DNA of 64,000 nt from Symsagittifera roscoffensis (lineage: Eukaryota; Xenacoelomorpha; Acoela; Convolutidae): contig NC_087068.1 in assembly GCF_963678635.1 (NCBI RefSeq), positions 4,981,079 to 5,045,078 on the forward strand. The letters are read 5' to 3'. Below are positions 1 to 12,600 of the stretch, piece by piece. How positions within the stretch are numbered: the first letter of the stretch is position 1; every line of letters starts with the position of its first letter. Made by a program: the position numbers and the translations under genes. Under the pieces are notes generated by a model. It was not told the origin of the DNA. It saw only the letters and a program-made list of their open reading frames with translations, and searched no databases.

Positions 1-121
1 CACTTATAGCTCAGAGAATACATGCTAATAAACTTGCAATACTAAGCGGCAAAAGTGTTTACCAAAATGAACACTTTTTATATGAATTAAATTGGAAAAG
101 TGGGTTCGTATTTTTTCGCTT

Positions 122-402
122 TGCTCTTTTCCACTCCCTCCCCTCCCCTCCCCTCGTCTATCCCTCCCTCCCCCCCCCCCCCCCCCCACATTTAACTTTT
201 CAATTTTTTTTCTGTTGTCTTACACGTGTTATTATGGCTGAATGCGTGATTTAACGATGAGAGGTATGAATGACAAATATGTTCACAAAAGTTAGTTAGT
301 TCCCCATGCAAAATTTCATTTCATTCTGACAACGTTAACTTAGTTTTTCAAAACTGAAATTCAAATATGGGGGTGGGGGGAGGAGGGGAGTGGAAAACAG
401 CC
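122..402. mobile_element. Repeat D MITE, copy 1
   Basis: Begins TGCTCTTTTCCACTCCCTCC, contains a C run at about 170-187 and AACGTTAACTTAG near the right end, and ends GGAGTGGAAAACAGCC. Reverse-complement counterpart of 52454-52660. Confidence 0.7.
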
Positions 403-434
403 GCTCCCCTCCTCCAACACCCCCTGATTTGTCT

Positions 435-496
435 TCTTCCTACATTCTGCTGTAGCATAATCTTCCTACATAATCTTCCTACCTTCTGCTGTAGCA
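435..496 (-). repeat. Duplicated exon-intron boundary of CEP290 exon 27
   Basis: On the minus strand TGCTACAGCAGAAGGTAGGAA (real donor, 496-474) recurs with one substitution at 456-435, where GAAGGTAGG has become GAATGTAGG. A third partial TAGGAAGA lies between them. Confidence 0.8.
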
Positions 497-696
497 GTCT
501 GTTTCTCAGCTGCATCTCCTCTATCGCCCCATCCTTCCCCAGCAGAGCCTGTCTCTTCAGGTAGGCCACCTCATCATGCAACTCCAGATTCTGCTTCCTC
601 GTAGCCTCCACAATGTCCAACAGCTGCTTCTGAGTGGCAGTCGTCGTCCAGTCCGACTCCCTGGCCACACAGCGCGACACACGCTCTTTGTCCGCT
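483..696 (-). CDS. CEP290: CEP290 window exon 27 (last visible)
   Basis: 214 nt. DKERVSRCVARE and AIEEMQLRNRLLQQK match human DKEKLTLQRKLK and VVEDLHLQNRYLQEK. Donor GTAGGA. The exon-intron junction is partly duplicated just downstream (see the repeat at 435-496). Confidence 0.94.
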
Positions 697-3600
697 CTAC
701 ACCAACAGAACACAATCACTTACTAATCAATAGTCCACTTGATAGCAATTAAGACATTGCAACTCAGAACATGAAGCAGATCACGACCACGGAGTTTTTG
801 ATCAATCTAAAAAACAAGACAGTTTTTTTCTTAGATTGTTCACAATGTGATCTATATACTATTTCATCGCGTAAACGCAGCAAAAAATTCAACTCATCAC
901 ACTAGACTTTTTTAACTCAACGAAAATTTTTCTATCTTTTCTTGGTTGCGCTATTATTTAACCTCATCCACCCCAGAAAAATAACCAAATCAATTTCAAC
1001 TGCATGTAATTCTTCATCAGAATCATCAGTTATTCTCAGTGAAGCGCTGAACAGCTTATATGTTAGTCTTTTCCATCGTGGAAAAATTGCCTCAAAAAAT
1101 CTCTAACGAGATTACCACTGCAGCTAATCGGTGACTTGTCTGTAGAAGCAACTTCATAAGTCATGAAACAACATGCAACGGTATAAAAGAACTTAAATTC
1201 TGTAGGTTACCGTCGCCTCTGGCGATACGCAAACACCAAGTTAACATCAACGTTGACCTTGTTAGTAACTAACAATTTTGTAATAATACAATAACGTAAT
1301 ATGTTTCAGTTTAACAACAGTCTGCACTACATATTGTGTACCTGGCGAGGTTCTGTTTGAGTAGCTTGTTGCTCCTCTCAAGTCTGTCACACTCTGCACT
1401 CTTCAATCTCAACTTGTCCTTCAGGGAGTCCACCTTCACCCCCCACCTCTTCCCCTCCTCACTCACCGCCCGCGCCAACTTCACCCCCGGCTCCTGACTG
1501 GCCTACACACAATCACATCACATCACATCACATGCAATTGTGCACTTTCTTTCTATTTTATAAGACATGCATGATGTCTTAGATAACATCGTAGGAGGAC
1601 TCTCTTTAATGGTCGATTACACTCATAGACTAGAGGACATTTTGAAATAATGTTTCTAAGAAAACAAATAAATTACAGGCGTCCTTGTTTACGGTTTTTA
1701 CGCCATTGTTTACTCTTTCAGCTGGGTCAGACGGTAGCTAGTTTATAATTTGGATCTTTAATATACATACCATCAAACTACTTCTACTCCTTCTGCGATT
1801 GACACATGAAAACGGGCCGTGCTGGCCTAATAGTGTTCTCCCATACGACTCAGATTTGTTTCTTAAATTTATATATAACTCTAACTAGATATTGTTTGGA
1901 AACTATTTGTTATTAGTATTATTTCATACATGGAAGAGGTTAGAGCCTGTCCCCGTGTCCCTCTCTGGTTTGTTCTTCAACTCATCATCCCTCTTCTGCA
2001 CTTCCTCCTTCAGGTGTTTGATCTCGGTCTCATAGTGAACCTCCTCCTCCTTTGCTTTCCTCAGAGCAGCCTTCAATTTGTCCACTTTCGCTTTACTCTC
2101 TGCCAGTTGCTCCTAAACACACAGTTCACAATATTACACAATTGTCCGTAGTCTCATCTAAATTGAGATTTGAAATCTACAGCTACAACAAACAAGAGGT
2201 CGTTTAAAAAGCAATCAGCCATCCTTGAACAATCATTAGTATAGTTTATTCCTTTAAATGGTAGAGTTCACACGCAACGTCATTAGTATTAATGTACGCT
2301 TCTATTGATAGTATTTCACGCAACTTAGACCGACTACATTTTAAAACTTATCCTAATACTACCATATATCAGTGTCAACAACACTCAAATGCAATTGCTC
2401 TAGAAAGTGCTTACATGTAGGTCCTTGGTCTGTTTGTCCACAATCTGCTGAACGTTGAGGGAGTCCTCGAAGAATTTGGTTCTACCCTTGATACTCTCTG
2501 CCGCATTCTTCACCATCTCACCACGCACGTCTGCTAACGCCTTGCTCAGTGCCTAACAACACAACACATAGGTATCAATTAAGATAAAGAAACTCAGGTC
2601 ACTTTAGCTCACTGTTGATGTTCAACTTCGAGTTCAAACTATTTCTGTCTCATATCAGACTCATGAAAAACGAGCTTGGGATATATATTTATTCCACTAC
2701 ACTTTTGTAGTCATTTATATACAAAAATTGTTAATTGAGAAAAGAAATTGCATTGAATTCTAATTGATAGACTTGAAACAACGCGTATTTGACACTTTAA
2801 ATCATCCCTGAATATATTTATTTCAAGTAGATCTATCAACGATCTACACGACAAAAAATCCAGTTTTCCAAAAAGATCTATCAACGATCTACACGACAAA
2901 AAATCCAGTTTTCCAAAATTTTCAAGTGTCAAATACCTGATTAATTCAAGCTGAGCAGATAGAAAAGGGATATATTAATTCAGAATTTACAAAACTAGCT
3001 TTACTCCTATTGCGGCCGCAATAATTAAATTATTAACCATTGTACAAACAATTCAACCATCACGCAATTTAGACCAATATAGTCTGATATTTTTTCAGCA
3101 GAACATAGAAAACAGATTCCATTTTCTGAAGGTCATTCATATCTGCTGTTTCTGACCAGGCAAGACTCAAAGCTGTGCATCGCATCAAGTTATCTTCACT
3201 CATAGAGTTTTTGGCTTTATTCGAAATAATTTCTTCGAAAAGCTCGAACAACACGAGTAGAGAGGCTTTCGCATTGTCGTCCAAGTTATTAACAATGTAG
3301 TCTTCAATTGTATCGTCTTCATAATTCGGCAACTTGAGAACTCCGAAGTAGAGAATCGGAGTTGGAAGTTGGTTCAAAAATTGCTTCACAAGGCCTGTCA
3401 CGTCGTGTGCATTCGTTTTTTCTGGAATCTGAAACGTTTCCGGAGATATGCTGTACTTTTTGGCCAGCGATTTCTGATTATTGCCCGATCCCGACACTCG
3501 GAAAAGTCCCGTGACTTCTGAAGTAGCTTTCGTGCGTCGCAGATAGTCCACTGCCTCCGTGAACAAATACGGGACCCCTCGTGAGTCCAAGGACACTTGT

Positions 3601-6600
3601 GAGAACTCTTTGCCGAACTCTGACCAGGCATTTCGACCCGAATCGTAGCTTTTGATAGACATCGGTATGTGCATGAGTTCCAAATTCACAACCGATTCTA
3701 GCTCGTGTAAGTTTTTCGCCAGTCGTAACTTTCTCTCGAACTTTTTGCTGATGAAGCCTTTGAACATGTTGTAGAGGACCATCATGGTTCGGTTGGGGTG
3801 GACGACGTAGAGTGTCTTGATGTTCTTCTTGTACTTGCGGTCGAACTCGCCGTAACTCTTCCTGAGTGCGGACATCTGACTCATGGCTGACATGTTGGAG
3901 CTGTAGTGGAAGTAGATCGCATCGTATTCGTTCTCCACCAGCAAGTCCAGAGTTTCTCTGAAATAACACAAAACAAAAATGATTTCTTTTCTGGATTCGT
4001 AGATTCAATTCGATATTCGTAGACTTCTGGATTCGAGACTCAATTGACTCAATCAATCACAGTGAATACTATTGATAGTTTCCATAACCCTATTAACCCC
4101 TTATATATTTCTTGAACATTCTGCTTATATTCATACTACTTTCGCAAAACTAGTTCAAAAAATGCTGTGCTATCAAGTTTTTCGTTAACTTCTAATGAAA
4201 AAGATGAAAATCACGAAAAGCAGCATGCACTAACTTAATGTAAGACACCACTTCTGGCTGGTTGCTGGATCTGAGCACTGGCAATCTACACCCGTATATC
4301 ACGACCAGAGGCCTCTCGTAATGATCACGGGCCAGCACTTCCAAAAACTGCAGCTTCGCCAGCTGTGGATACTTCTCGTTGCCTAAGTCTTCAGCGATGG
4401 CACATGTCTCCAGGAACGTCTTGGTCCTGCCACGAGATCCACTGCTTCCGTCGGGCGAATCTTCAGAGAATTCGGGTTCGTAAGACGTTGACTTCGATCT
4501 TTCCGACTTTTGAAACGAATCGGTTTTTCTCGGCTCCGATGAGGTCGCATTTGACGAGACCGACGGTGTGCTGTCATCAAACAGCTCGTTTTCAGGGTAA
4601 TCGATGCCAATACTATCTTCACTATTGGACATTTTAAAGCTAAATATGTTTAAGTCGTCCTCGGTAAAGCAAATTAATAATAACCAACTGATATAACTAG
4701 GATTGTTAAATTGCAAAGTTTTGCACAAATTGATGCTGAAATTGCGGAAGGAGCTTCAACCATTCATTCCTGAAAACAATCAACCCTAAAAGTGAGAGCG
4801 ATTTTCTGTTCTCGCTATTTTATGATAGATCTCGAACAACAGACAAGACAAAACACAGTTCGCCTTATCCAAGAAGTTCAAAGGGTAGAAGAAACCTGAG
4901 AATACATTTAATGGTGGCCAAGTACTTTTACAGATAGGCTGAAGCGTACAAACTAGATACGATATTATCTCTTAATCTTCCAAATATCAATCGAAGTACC
5001 TAAAGGTTGCTGTTCATAGTTGTACTATCTTTCATTAGAATCCTTATAGTTCAGATCACCCCTCGGAATCGAAGAAATTATGGCATAGGGAACTAAGGTG
5101 TATTATCAGATTACAGCCCTTTCACCCGTGATTTGGATTCCGAAACAAAATTTCGAGAAAATTCGTCTGCATTTTTCCGATAATTCAGATCAATACTCAT
5201 ATACTGTTCGTTATCCTGTTTTACAGGGGGTTATGAAGAATCTAGGCACACAGCTAGCTGAAGCAATAACCAAAAAGTGACCAAGTTCAAGAAATTTGAA
5301 TAAGCCGGTTACATGGGCCTACGACTAGCGACTTTCAGAACCAAAACAATTTTACAAGTGCAACTTTTGGAAAATCGCGCTCTCGTGTTTGTTTCGCCAG
5401 CTTATATGATCAGTGTCATGGTAACAAATCGACTACTGCTACCAGTGATGGTACTAAGATACTTCGCTTTGAAACAACGCTAAAAAGAATTTAACATAAA
5501 TAAATCAAATCAGTAAACTTTTCATTCGCCATCATCTTCAAATTTTCTTAGGAAAAAAGATATTTTGTTTGTAATACCCAGGCATTAGGTTCAATGCTGT
5601 GAGGGCGAATGCCTGTGGCGGATCTTAGGCAGAATTGCTGGCTTCAGTTGAACTTACTTCTTTTGTAAATAATTTGATGCCTTGTAATTTTGCTGGAATT
5701 AAACACAAACATAAGTAAAAAAAAAAAGGAAAACGTTGAAAAAAAACTGATTCTACCAAAAATTTAAACTTTCGTATGTCTCGATAGAAGTTCATTCTAA
5801 GCTAACATGCCAGAGTTTTGAAAATTAAATTAGCAACGGAGGAAAATTTACGAAGAGCAAAGAAAGCCGGCAAAATTTGAGCAGATAAATTGAGCAGAAA
5901 AAAAAATAATTTCATAAAAACAGTTTTAAGTCCTAGCTGAGATAAGAAAAAAGAACACTTGCATTTTCAACTACAAAAGAATCAATTTCTACAAATTGAT
6001 TTAAAGCAAATTTTAAAAGTTTAAGTCCACCTCCCTGAAGATTTGTGATGTGACAACTAAGACGACAAAATTTCAGCCGAATAACGAAGTTCAACAATTC
6101 GAATTTCACCCAATTTTTTTTCAATTGCAAATATACTGATAAATACCGAAAAAAAAACAAATATCATTTTAATAACATAGCCAACTGACAGTTGGAATAG
6201 AGTATTGAACGCAAGAAAACTAAAAAGAAAAAAAAAACAATTTGTTTTTTCCAAAATTTTCAGCTTTTGAAATTCGAAGAAAAATAGATGGCCTTAAAGC
6301 TCTTTGAATTTGTAGAACAATTTATGATGGACACTTTTTTGTTAAAATTAACTCAATTTGAGAAAGCTGGATCAATAGGTTAAATTTTCGAAATCTGATA
6401 ATTAATTTCTATTTTCGAAACTAGAAATCCATCACGTTTTTGCTGACCTCTACAGTTTTTCTGTTCCATAGTGGAGTTTCCCTTCTTTTTAACGATAGAA
6501 ATACATTGAACTTAAAAATAAATCACAGTCAAACCGCGATAAAACAAAACTGAGCGTGAACAAACTTAAAGAGTTTTTCCTAAAAAAAAAACAAACAAAA

Positions 6601-9600
6601 TCAGCAAGAACTATATAAGAGCACGCACTACGTTCATTACTCTTAAAAACCGGAAATGACCCAAGAAAAACAACGCGGAAAAAAACAAACCCGAACAAAA
6701 AATCGAACAAAAAATCAACTTTTTTCAAGAAAATTATTCGAAAACAAACTAACACCGGAAACGGACTACACCTATTTACCACCTGAATGAAGGTAGTTTG
6801 GTTGCATTTTTAACAAATTGAGCATGTCTGAAATTTAACATTCCTACACATTTGACCATTCTTTGCCTTAAGTTATTTACGGGAAAAAGTCTTGTACCTG
6901 ATTACAATACCCTTGATTATTGCAAGGATGATAAGAAAATCGGATTCGTCTAAAGCTACTGCGATTGTCGTCAAAAACCTCATAGCTATCAAACATAACC
7001 AAGAAACCCTTGGAAACCAGCGTCTTCATAGTAAAGAGTCAAGACAACTAAGACTGATCTAATCATACTTTCACTCAAGTTTTCACTAGTCATAATTGAA
7101 TGCTTAAAGCTATTTGAGCGCGCAGAGACAACTTTGCAGTAGAACTTTCCAAAATATAGCTAACAGATGGTTGTAAAAAAAAACGAAATATTGAACATTT
7201 TTCAATATTGAAATATATCACGTTAAGGCTTTTTGAATTTCAAAAATTGTTTATTTTTGGCACTTTTTCTTTAAGCTACCCCCAACAAAAACAAAAATGG
7301 ATCAATAGAAAATTTTTATATTCCGCTGAATATTCAAAAAAGTCCATAAACTCCGGTTTTGAAACTGATAATCGTTCACGCTTTTCGTGAATTTGAACTT
7401 TTCATGCAAAAATCAAACCGCGAAAAATCTTATTTAAGCAAGATCAAAAATTAAAATTTTCCTGAACAAAAAAAACGAAAGAAAAAATCAGTACCTATAT
7501 AAGTTACAGTCACTTCATTTTGTTTTTCCACTTAAGAAGAACAGCACAGAATTTTCCCACCACATTGATAAAAAACTTTGAAACTAACGTTTTTTTTTTC
7601 AATTAGTGTCGTGTTTTGTGCGCGGTGTGCCGAGAAAACTAGATGAACGCGTACAAGATTGGTGAATGAAGCATTATCTACAACAGTTTGTTGGAAAGAA
7701 AGAGAATTATAATTTTATACTATGCAGAACATTTTTCTGATTAAAAAAAAACTTTTTATTGCGCTCAATGAAATCCAATACTAGTTTTCCTGAAGTAAAA
7801 CTTAGTTTTCTACTACTTAAAGAGCTACTTGCTCGAAACTAAACGGAAACTCGAAAACTTCAAACTGTTTTTTTTCCGACCGGCTTGAAGTTTTTGAATT
7901 TTTCACTTAAAAGGTTCATTTTGTGCTGCTTTTCAAACGATTATGCAACCGTAGCATTAATCGCATGTTAGTTGGCACACATGATTACTGCTATATCCAG
8001 GAGAAAACTATAACACTTTCAGTACATCCTAGTGCATATTAAAAGCGATTTGAGATGAGCCTACTTTCAACCTTAATAGTCGCAAAGGTAATTACAGAAT
8101 TTACAGTTGTAGATTTTAAGAACTTGCAGTTGTTGAGAAATTAGTTGCAATCATGTTTGTAAATTTTGAAGCTGTGGCGTAATTCTAGGGCCCTTATCTA
8201 TAGCGAAAGGATTGAGGGCCACGGCTATGAATTCCATTACGAAGCCGAACAGTGCATTTTATGGATTGTAAACAGATTCCGCAACAAAGACGCTTCCTTT
8301 GCTCTTCGTATGTTCTTTCATTTCCTTTGACCGTTGCGACAAATTTTAAACATATTTAAAGACTTGTCTCTGGAATCCAGGAACATACAGATACAAAATT
8401 GTTCGCCTATCCAGTGCACAGTTTGGCTTCGTAATGTCATAACAGCATCTGCTTCTGAATTTAACTAATCTGTTTTCTACGTTTATTCAGTTTTCAACAA
8501 CTGTTTTCTCGTCACTGAATTCGGATCACATTACGACAGAGTTAATTAGTTACGCAATTTCTGCCTCCATCAACCGGAGTCAGATTTCCAATCATAAAAC
8601 TGGCAGCCTTGCTGGCCAGAAACACAATCGCATTTGCTACATCTTCCACTTCTCCAGTTCGACCCAGTGGGTGAGAACTCTTCGCCTGTTCTAACATTGT
8701 CGCAAACTCCTCAGCTGACATGCATTCTCTGGTCAAAATATCTATAGGGAGGGATTAGAGCAGATATACTTCAAAAAATAACTGTTTCATTTAACGCCAC
8801 AAAAGTTCCATATAAAAAAACATCTGAAAGGCCTCAAAACAATCCAAAAAAAACATTAACCATTTAAAATTTATTTTGTCAAAATAGCAGCCAACTATTT
8901 TTTTTCTTCAAAAAATTAGTAGTTCGCTATTTAAAAACAAAAACATCCACTGTCGCGGCATTATTTGTATGTGCTCAAATTAATCCACTTGTTCTTATCA
9001 ATCCAGGGTTGACAGCATTTACCCTTACACCATGAGGTGCCAGCTCCATAGCCAGACACTGGGTGTACATATTAACAGCTGCTTTGGCCATACACTGGTA
9101 GCCTGCGTCTGCAATGGGCCTGTAGCCATAGAGAGATGACAAATTCACAACCGATCCTTTTGTTTTCTTCAAATACGGAATACACAATTGAGTAAGAACA
9201 ACTATTGACCTAACATTTGTGTTTATTAGTTGGTCCAATTCCGCAACTGGGCTATGCTCGAATGTTCCGACATTGACCATTCCTGCATTGTTCACTAAGA
9301 TGTCGATTTTTCCAAACTGTGCAACTGTTTTTTCCACTATTTCCGAACACACAATTTCGTTTGTAATGTCACCTAGCATTAAGACAATCATGATCACCTT
9401 AGACACATTGAAAATGTTTGATCCTTATTAATAAATACTTTAAGCAGAAGAACAACTCGAACCAGTTACGATGACGAAATCGGAATCATTCAGGCGTCCT
9501 TTCGATTCCGCGATGCAGTCGCTTCGTGTTTTATTCAGGGCTTCTTGGTTTCGTCCGGTTAGACACAGTTTCGCAACTCCTAGTTGGGCGAATTTGGCCG

Positions 9601-12600
9601 CTGATCCAGCGCCTATTCCAGAACTGGCTCCAGTTATAATCACAACTTCTTCATTAGAGAAAGATGTCATATCGATTGTTGCGATTCTCAAACTTCGTAC
9701 TTCAATTCACTCAATTGACTCAATGTTAAGTTTGTGAATTAGTAGCAATGATTATACAAAATCTGCGTAGGTCTCATCGATTTTCATGCTCATCAGTGAA
9801 ACCCTTTACAGCTGGTGCTTAACCTTTCAGACCAAAGGTTGAAAACTGAAGAATGAGAAGATTCAGACTTGAAAGATTCAATAATATCAAGATTAAGTAC
9901 AGATTATAACAGCAGACACGCGTTTCAATCATATAATTTATTGTTAGAAAATATTACTCGGATTTAAAACGTTTTTAATAGCAAATTACCAGAAAAAGAA
10001 AAATAAGAAAAGCACAAAATTATTTCGATTTACGAAACGCGTGTCGTTATCAGGTTTGAAAACGTCTTTAGCAAATTCATCTGGGACAGACACAATTTCT
10101 TCCGCCGTCAACTGGGGTCAAATTGCCGGTCATAAAACTGGCTTGTTTACTTGCTAGAAACGTGATAGCATTAGCCACTTCTTCAGTTTCGCCCGGTCTC
10201 CCAAGTGGGTGGGTTTGTTTCGCTCGTTCCAGGAACCCTCTATACTGCTCGTCATCCATTCCGCCTCGCTTATGAATGTTGGTAACTACTACTCCCGGAT
10301 TCACCGCATTGACACGAACACCATCAGGAGCTAATTCTAAAGCCAAGCACTTTGTGAACATATCCACAGCTGCTTTGCTCATACAGTAGTAGCCCACATT
10401 GGCAAAGGATCGAATCCCGTTCACAGACGACACGTTAACGACGCTTCCTTTTGTCTTTTTCAAATGAGGAATGCATAACTGCGTTAAAACGACAACAGAT
10501 CGCACATTAATATTCATAAGTTCGTCGAAATTCGCGACAGAGGATGTTTCGAATGGGCCTGATTTGATTATTCCGGCGCTGTTGACCAAAATGTCAATTT
10601 GTCCGAACTTTTCAATAGTTTTGTCAACGATGTTCTTCGAGATTGACACGTCAGTGACATCACCTCAGGATAAAACATAGCTTGTTGGGGAAGCGCTTCC
10701 CTATTTTAAGATTTTGATTAAGAAGAAGAAAACTCCTGATGACATGAAGAGATTTTGAAAAGAACTGAGAACTACAGTTAGCCATGTTTGAAGCAAAAAT
10801 CGGAACCTGTCGGTTCAAAAGTTCTTTTATGAAAACTTATCCATGACACCAGCCAAAACATGTCGAAGGAAAATAATTTGAACAGCGCAAGGCTTCGATT
10901 TTTACAATAGAGCAAATCTTGAAAAACATTCCCCAAAACTATCTTTTATTCCTGATTTCTACAGACCCGTTAGAAGCAGCACATTTTCTTCTTTCAATTT
11001 GTCATTCGACATCTCAATACACGTCTTCTGCGTCTCCTTTAGAGCATCAACATTCCGTCCAGCCAGACACAATTTAGTAACGCCCAGTTGGGCAAACTTG
11101 ATCGCAGCTCCAGCCCCGATGCCGGAACTAGCCCCAGTAATGACAGCAACTTCTCCATTGGTAAATGAAGCCATACTTCTAACTCTCAAACTAGCACGAC
11201 CAAATCCGAATGTGTTTAAAGGAGTGTATATTGTTTTGACAAACAACGATGATAATGATTTTGTTTTGATGAATATCATCATTGAAACTTTTGAAATGTA
11301 CACAGATCAATTTTACTATTTCTAGTCAAACTTCATCTATCAAAAGATGAAGCGATGAGCTGGTTTTAAACTGGTTAAATGTAACACAAAAACTGTTCGG
11401 CTATAACAACCCTAGTATTTGGTATTTCGTAAACAGTATTATACAAATAGCACAGAACAGCGCATAATACCAACTTACACTGTTTCACAGTAAAATGCTA
11501 TTGCAAGTATTTATTTCAGTTCACTTCAGTGGCAGATCAATGGAAATAAATGAGGAATGAAGGAATACAATGTTTAACGGTGGCTACCATGAGAATTTCT
11601 TCACAAGCTAGCACTGACTGCAAATACATGTACACATTCAACAATTAAGTTCACAGTGAACAGGCACAAATTCTGTTCACATTGCACATATAGTCTCACG
11701 GCAGATACAATGCATCGAACTAGGCGGATCTCTGTAACTATATCCCTCCCTCGGGTATCTAGTAAAAAAATATCCCCCCTGTAAAGAAATAAATTAACGG
11801 TTAAGCATATGCGAATTTTAAACCTAACTAATATCCCCCTTTTGCCAAGGGGGATATAGTTGAAGAGATCCGACTAGGCACCAACCGAGTTCTAACAGAG
11901 CAATGGTACTTTTTGGTCCTACTAACGCCCAGTAGTGGTGATAACATAATACTCCCACAGGTCAATACTACCGGGATCCAGGTACTCACATAACATTTCG
12001 ACAATTACTACCAATTCTATCTATGTTTAGACTTCGTGCTCGCCTCAAATCGCTGTCTCGACTATGCGCGTTCGGTAGATAACTACCAAACAACAACTTA
12101 TTGTACTTACAAGTCGAACCAAAAGAGGAGCACTTGGACCAGGATGGTAACGTATTACATGGATAGTCTGTGTCTGTCGTCATCATACAACAATGACTGA
12201 ATCTCCTCTGACCTTGAACTCTGGTGAATGTAACTGTGACTTACCTTCATTTTGGCCTCCTTGTCCTCCAGTTGTTTCCTGAGTTTGTCCACCATACTCT
12301 TCATGGCAGTGGTGGGTGCCTTGACATTCTCACTCTTCTGTAGCTCCAACTCCATTCCCAACACCTCCACCTACAACAACAACAGCGATTATCAGTGCAT
12401 CATGGTGACTGTCCTCCTAGCAGAAGCAACCAATGGCAGACATTCCTAGCCAATCAAAACACTGACTTTCAACTACCCATCAGATTTGTCTTATGCTTTC
12501 ACTCTTGAATTATCATTGGATAAAATAACTCGGATCTCTTTTTATCGCTATGCTTAACCATTGAATAAGTTTGATATTCTTTATCAAGTATCACAAAGGA

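Larger units (their letters stand above)
4633..8541. other. Spacer between the ARHGAP1-like and SDR genes inside a CEP290 intron
   Basis: Apart from two copies of repeat A (listed) I see no gene; the frames here are short and AT-driven. The putative promoter region of the ARHGAP1-like gene lies at its left end, without a recognisable TATA element. Confidence 0.6.
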
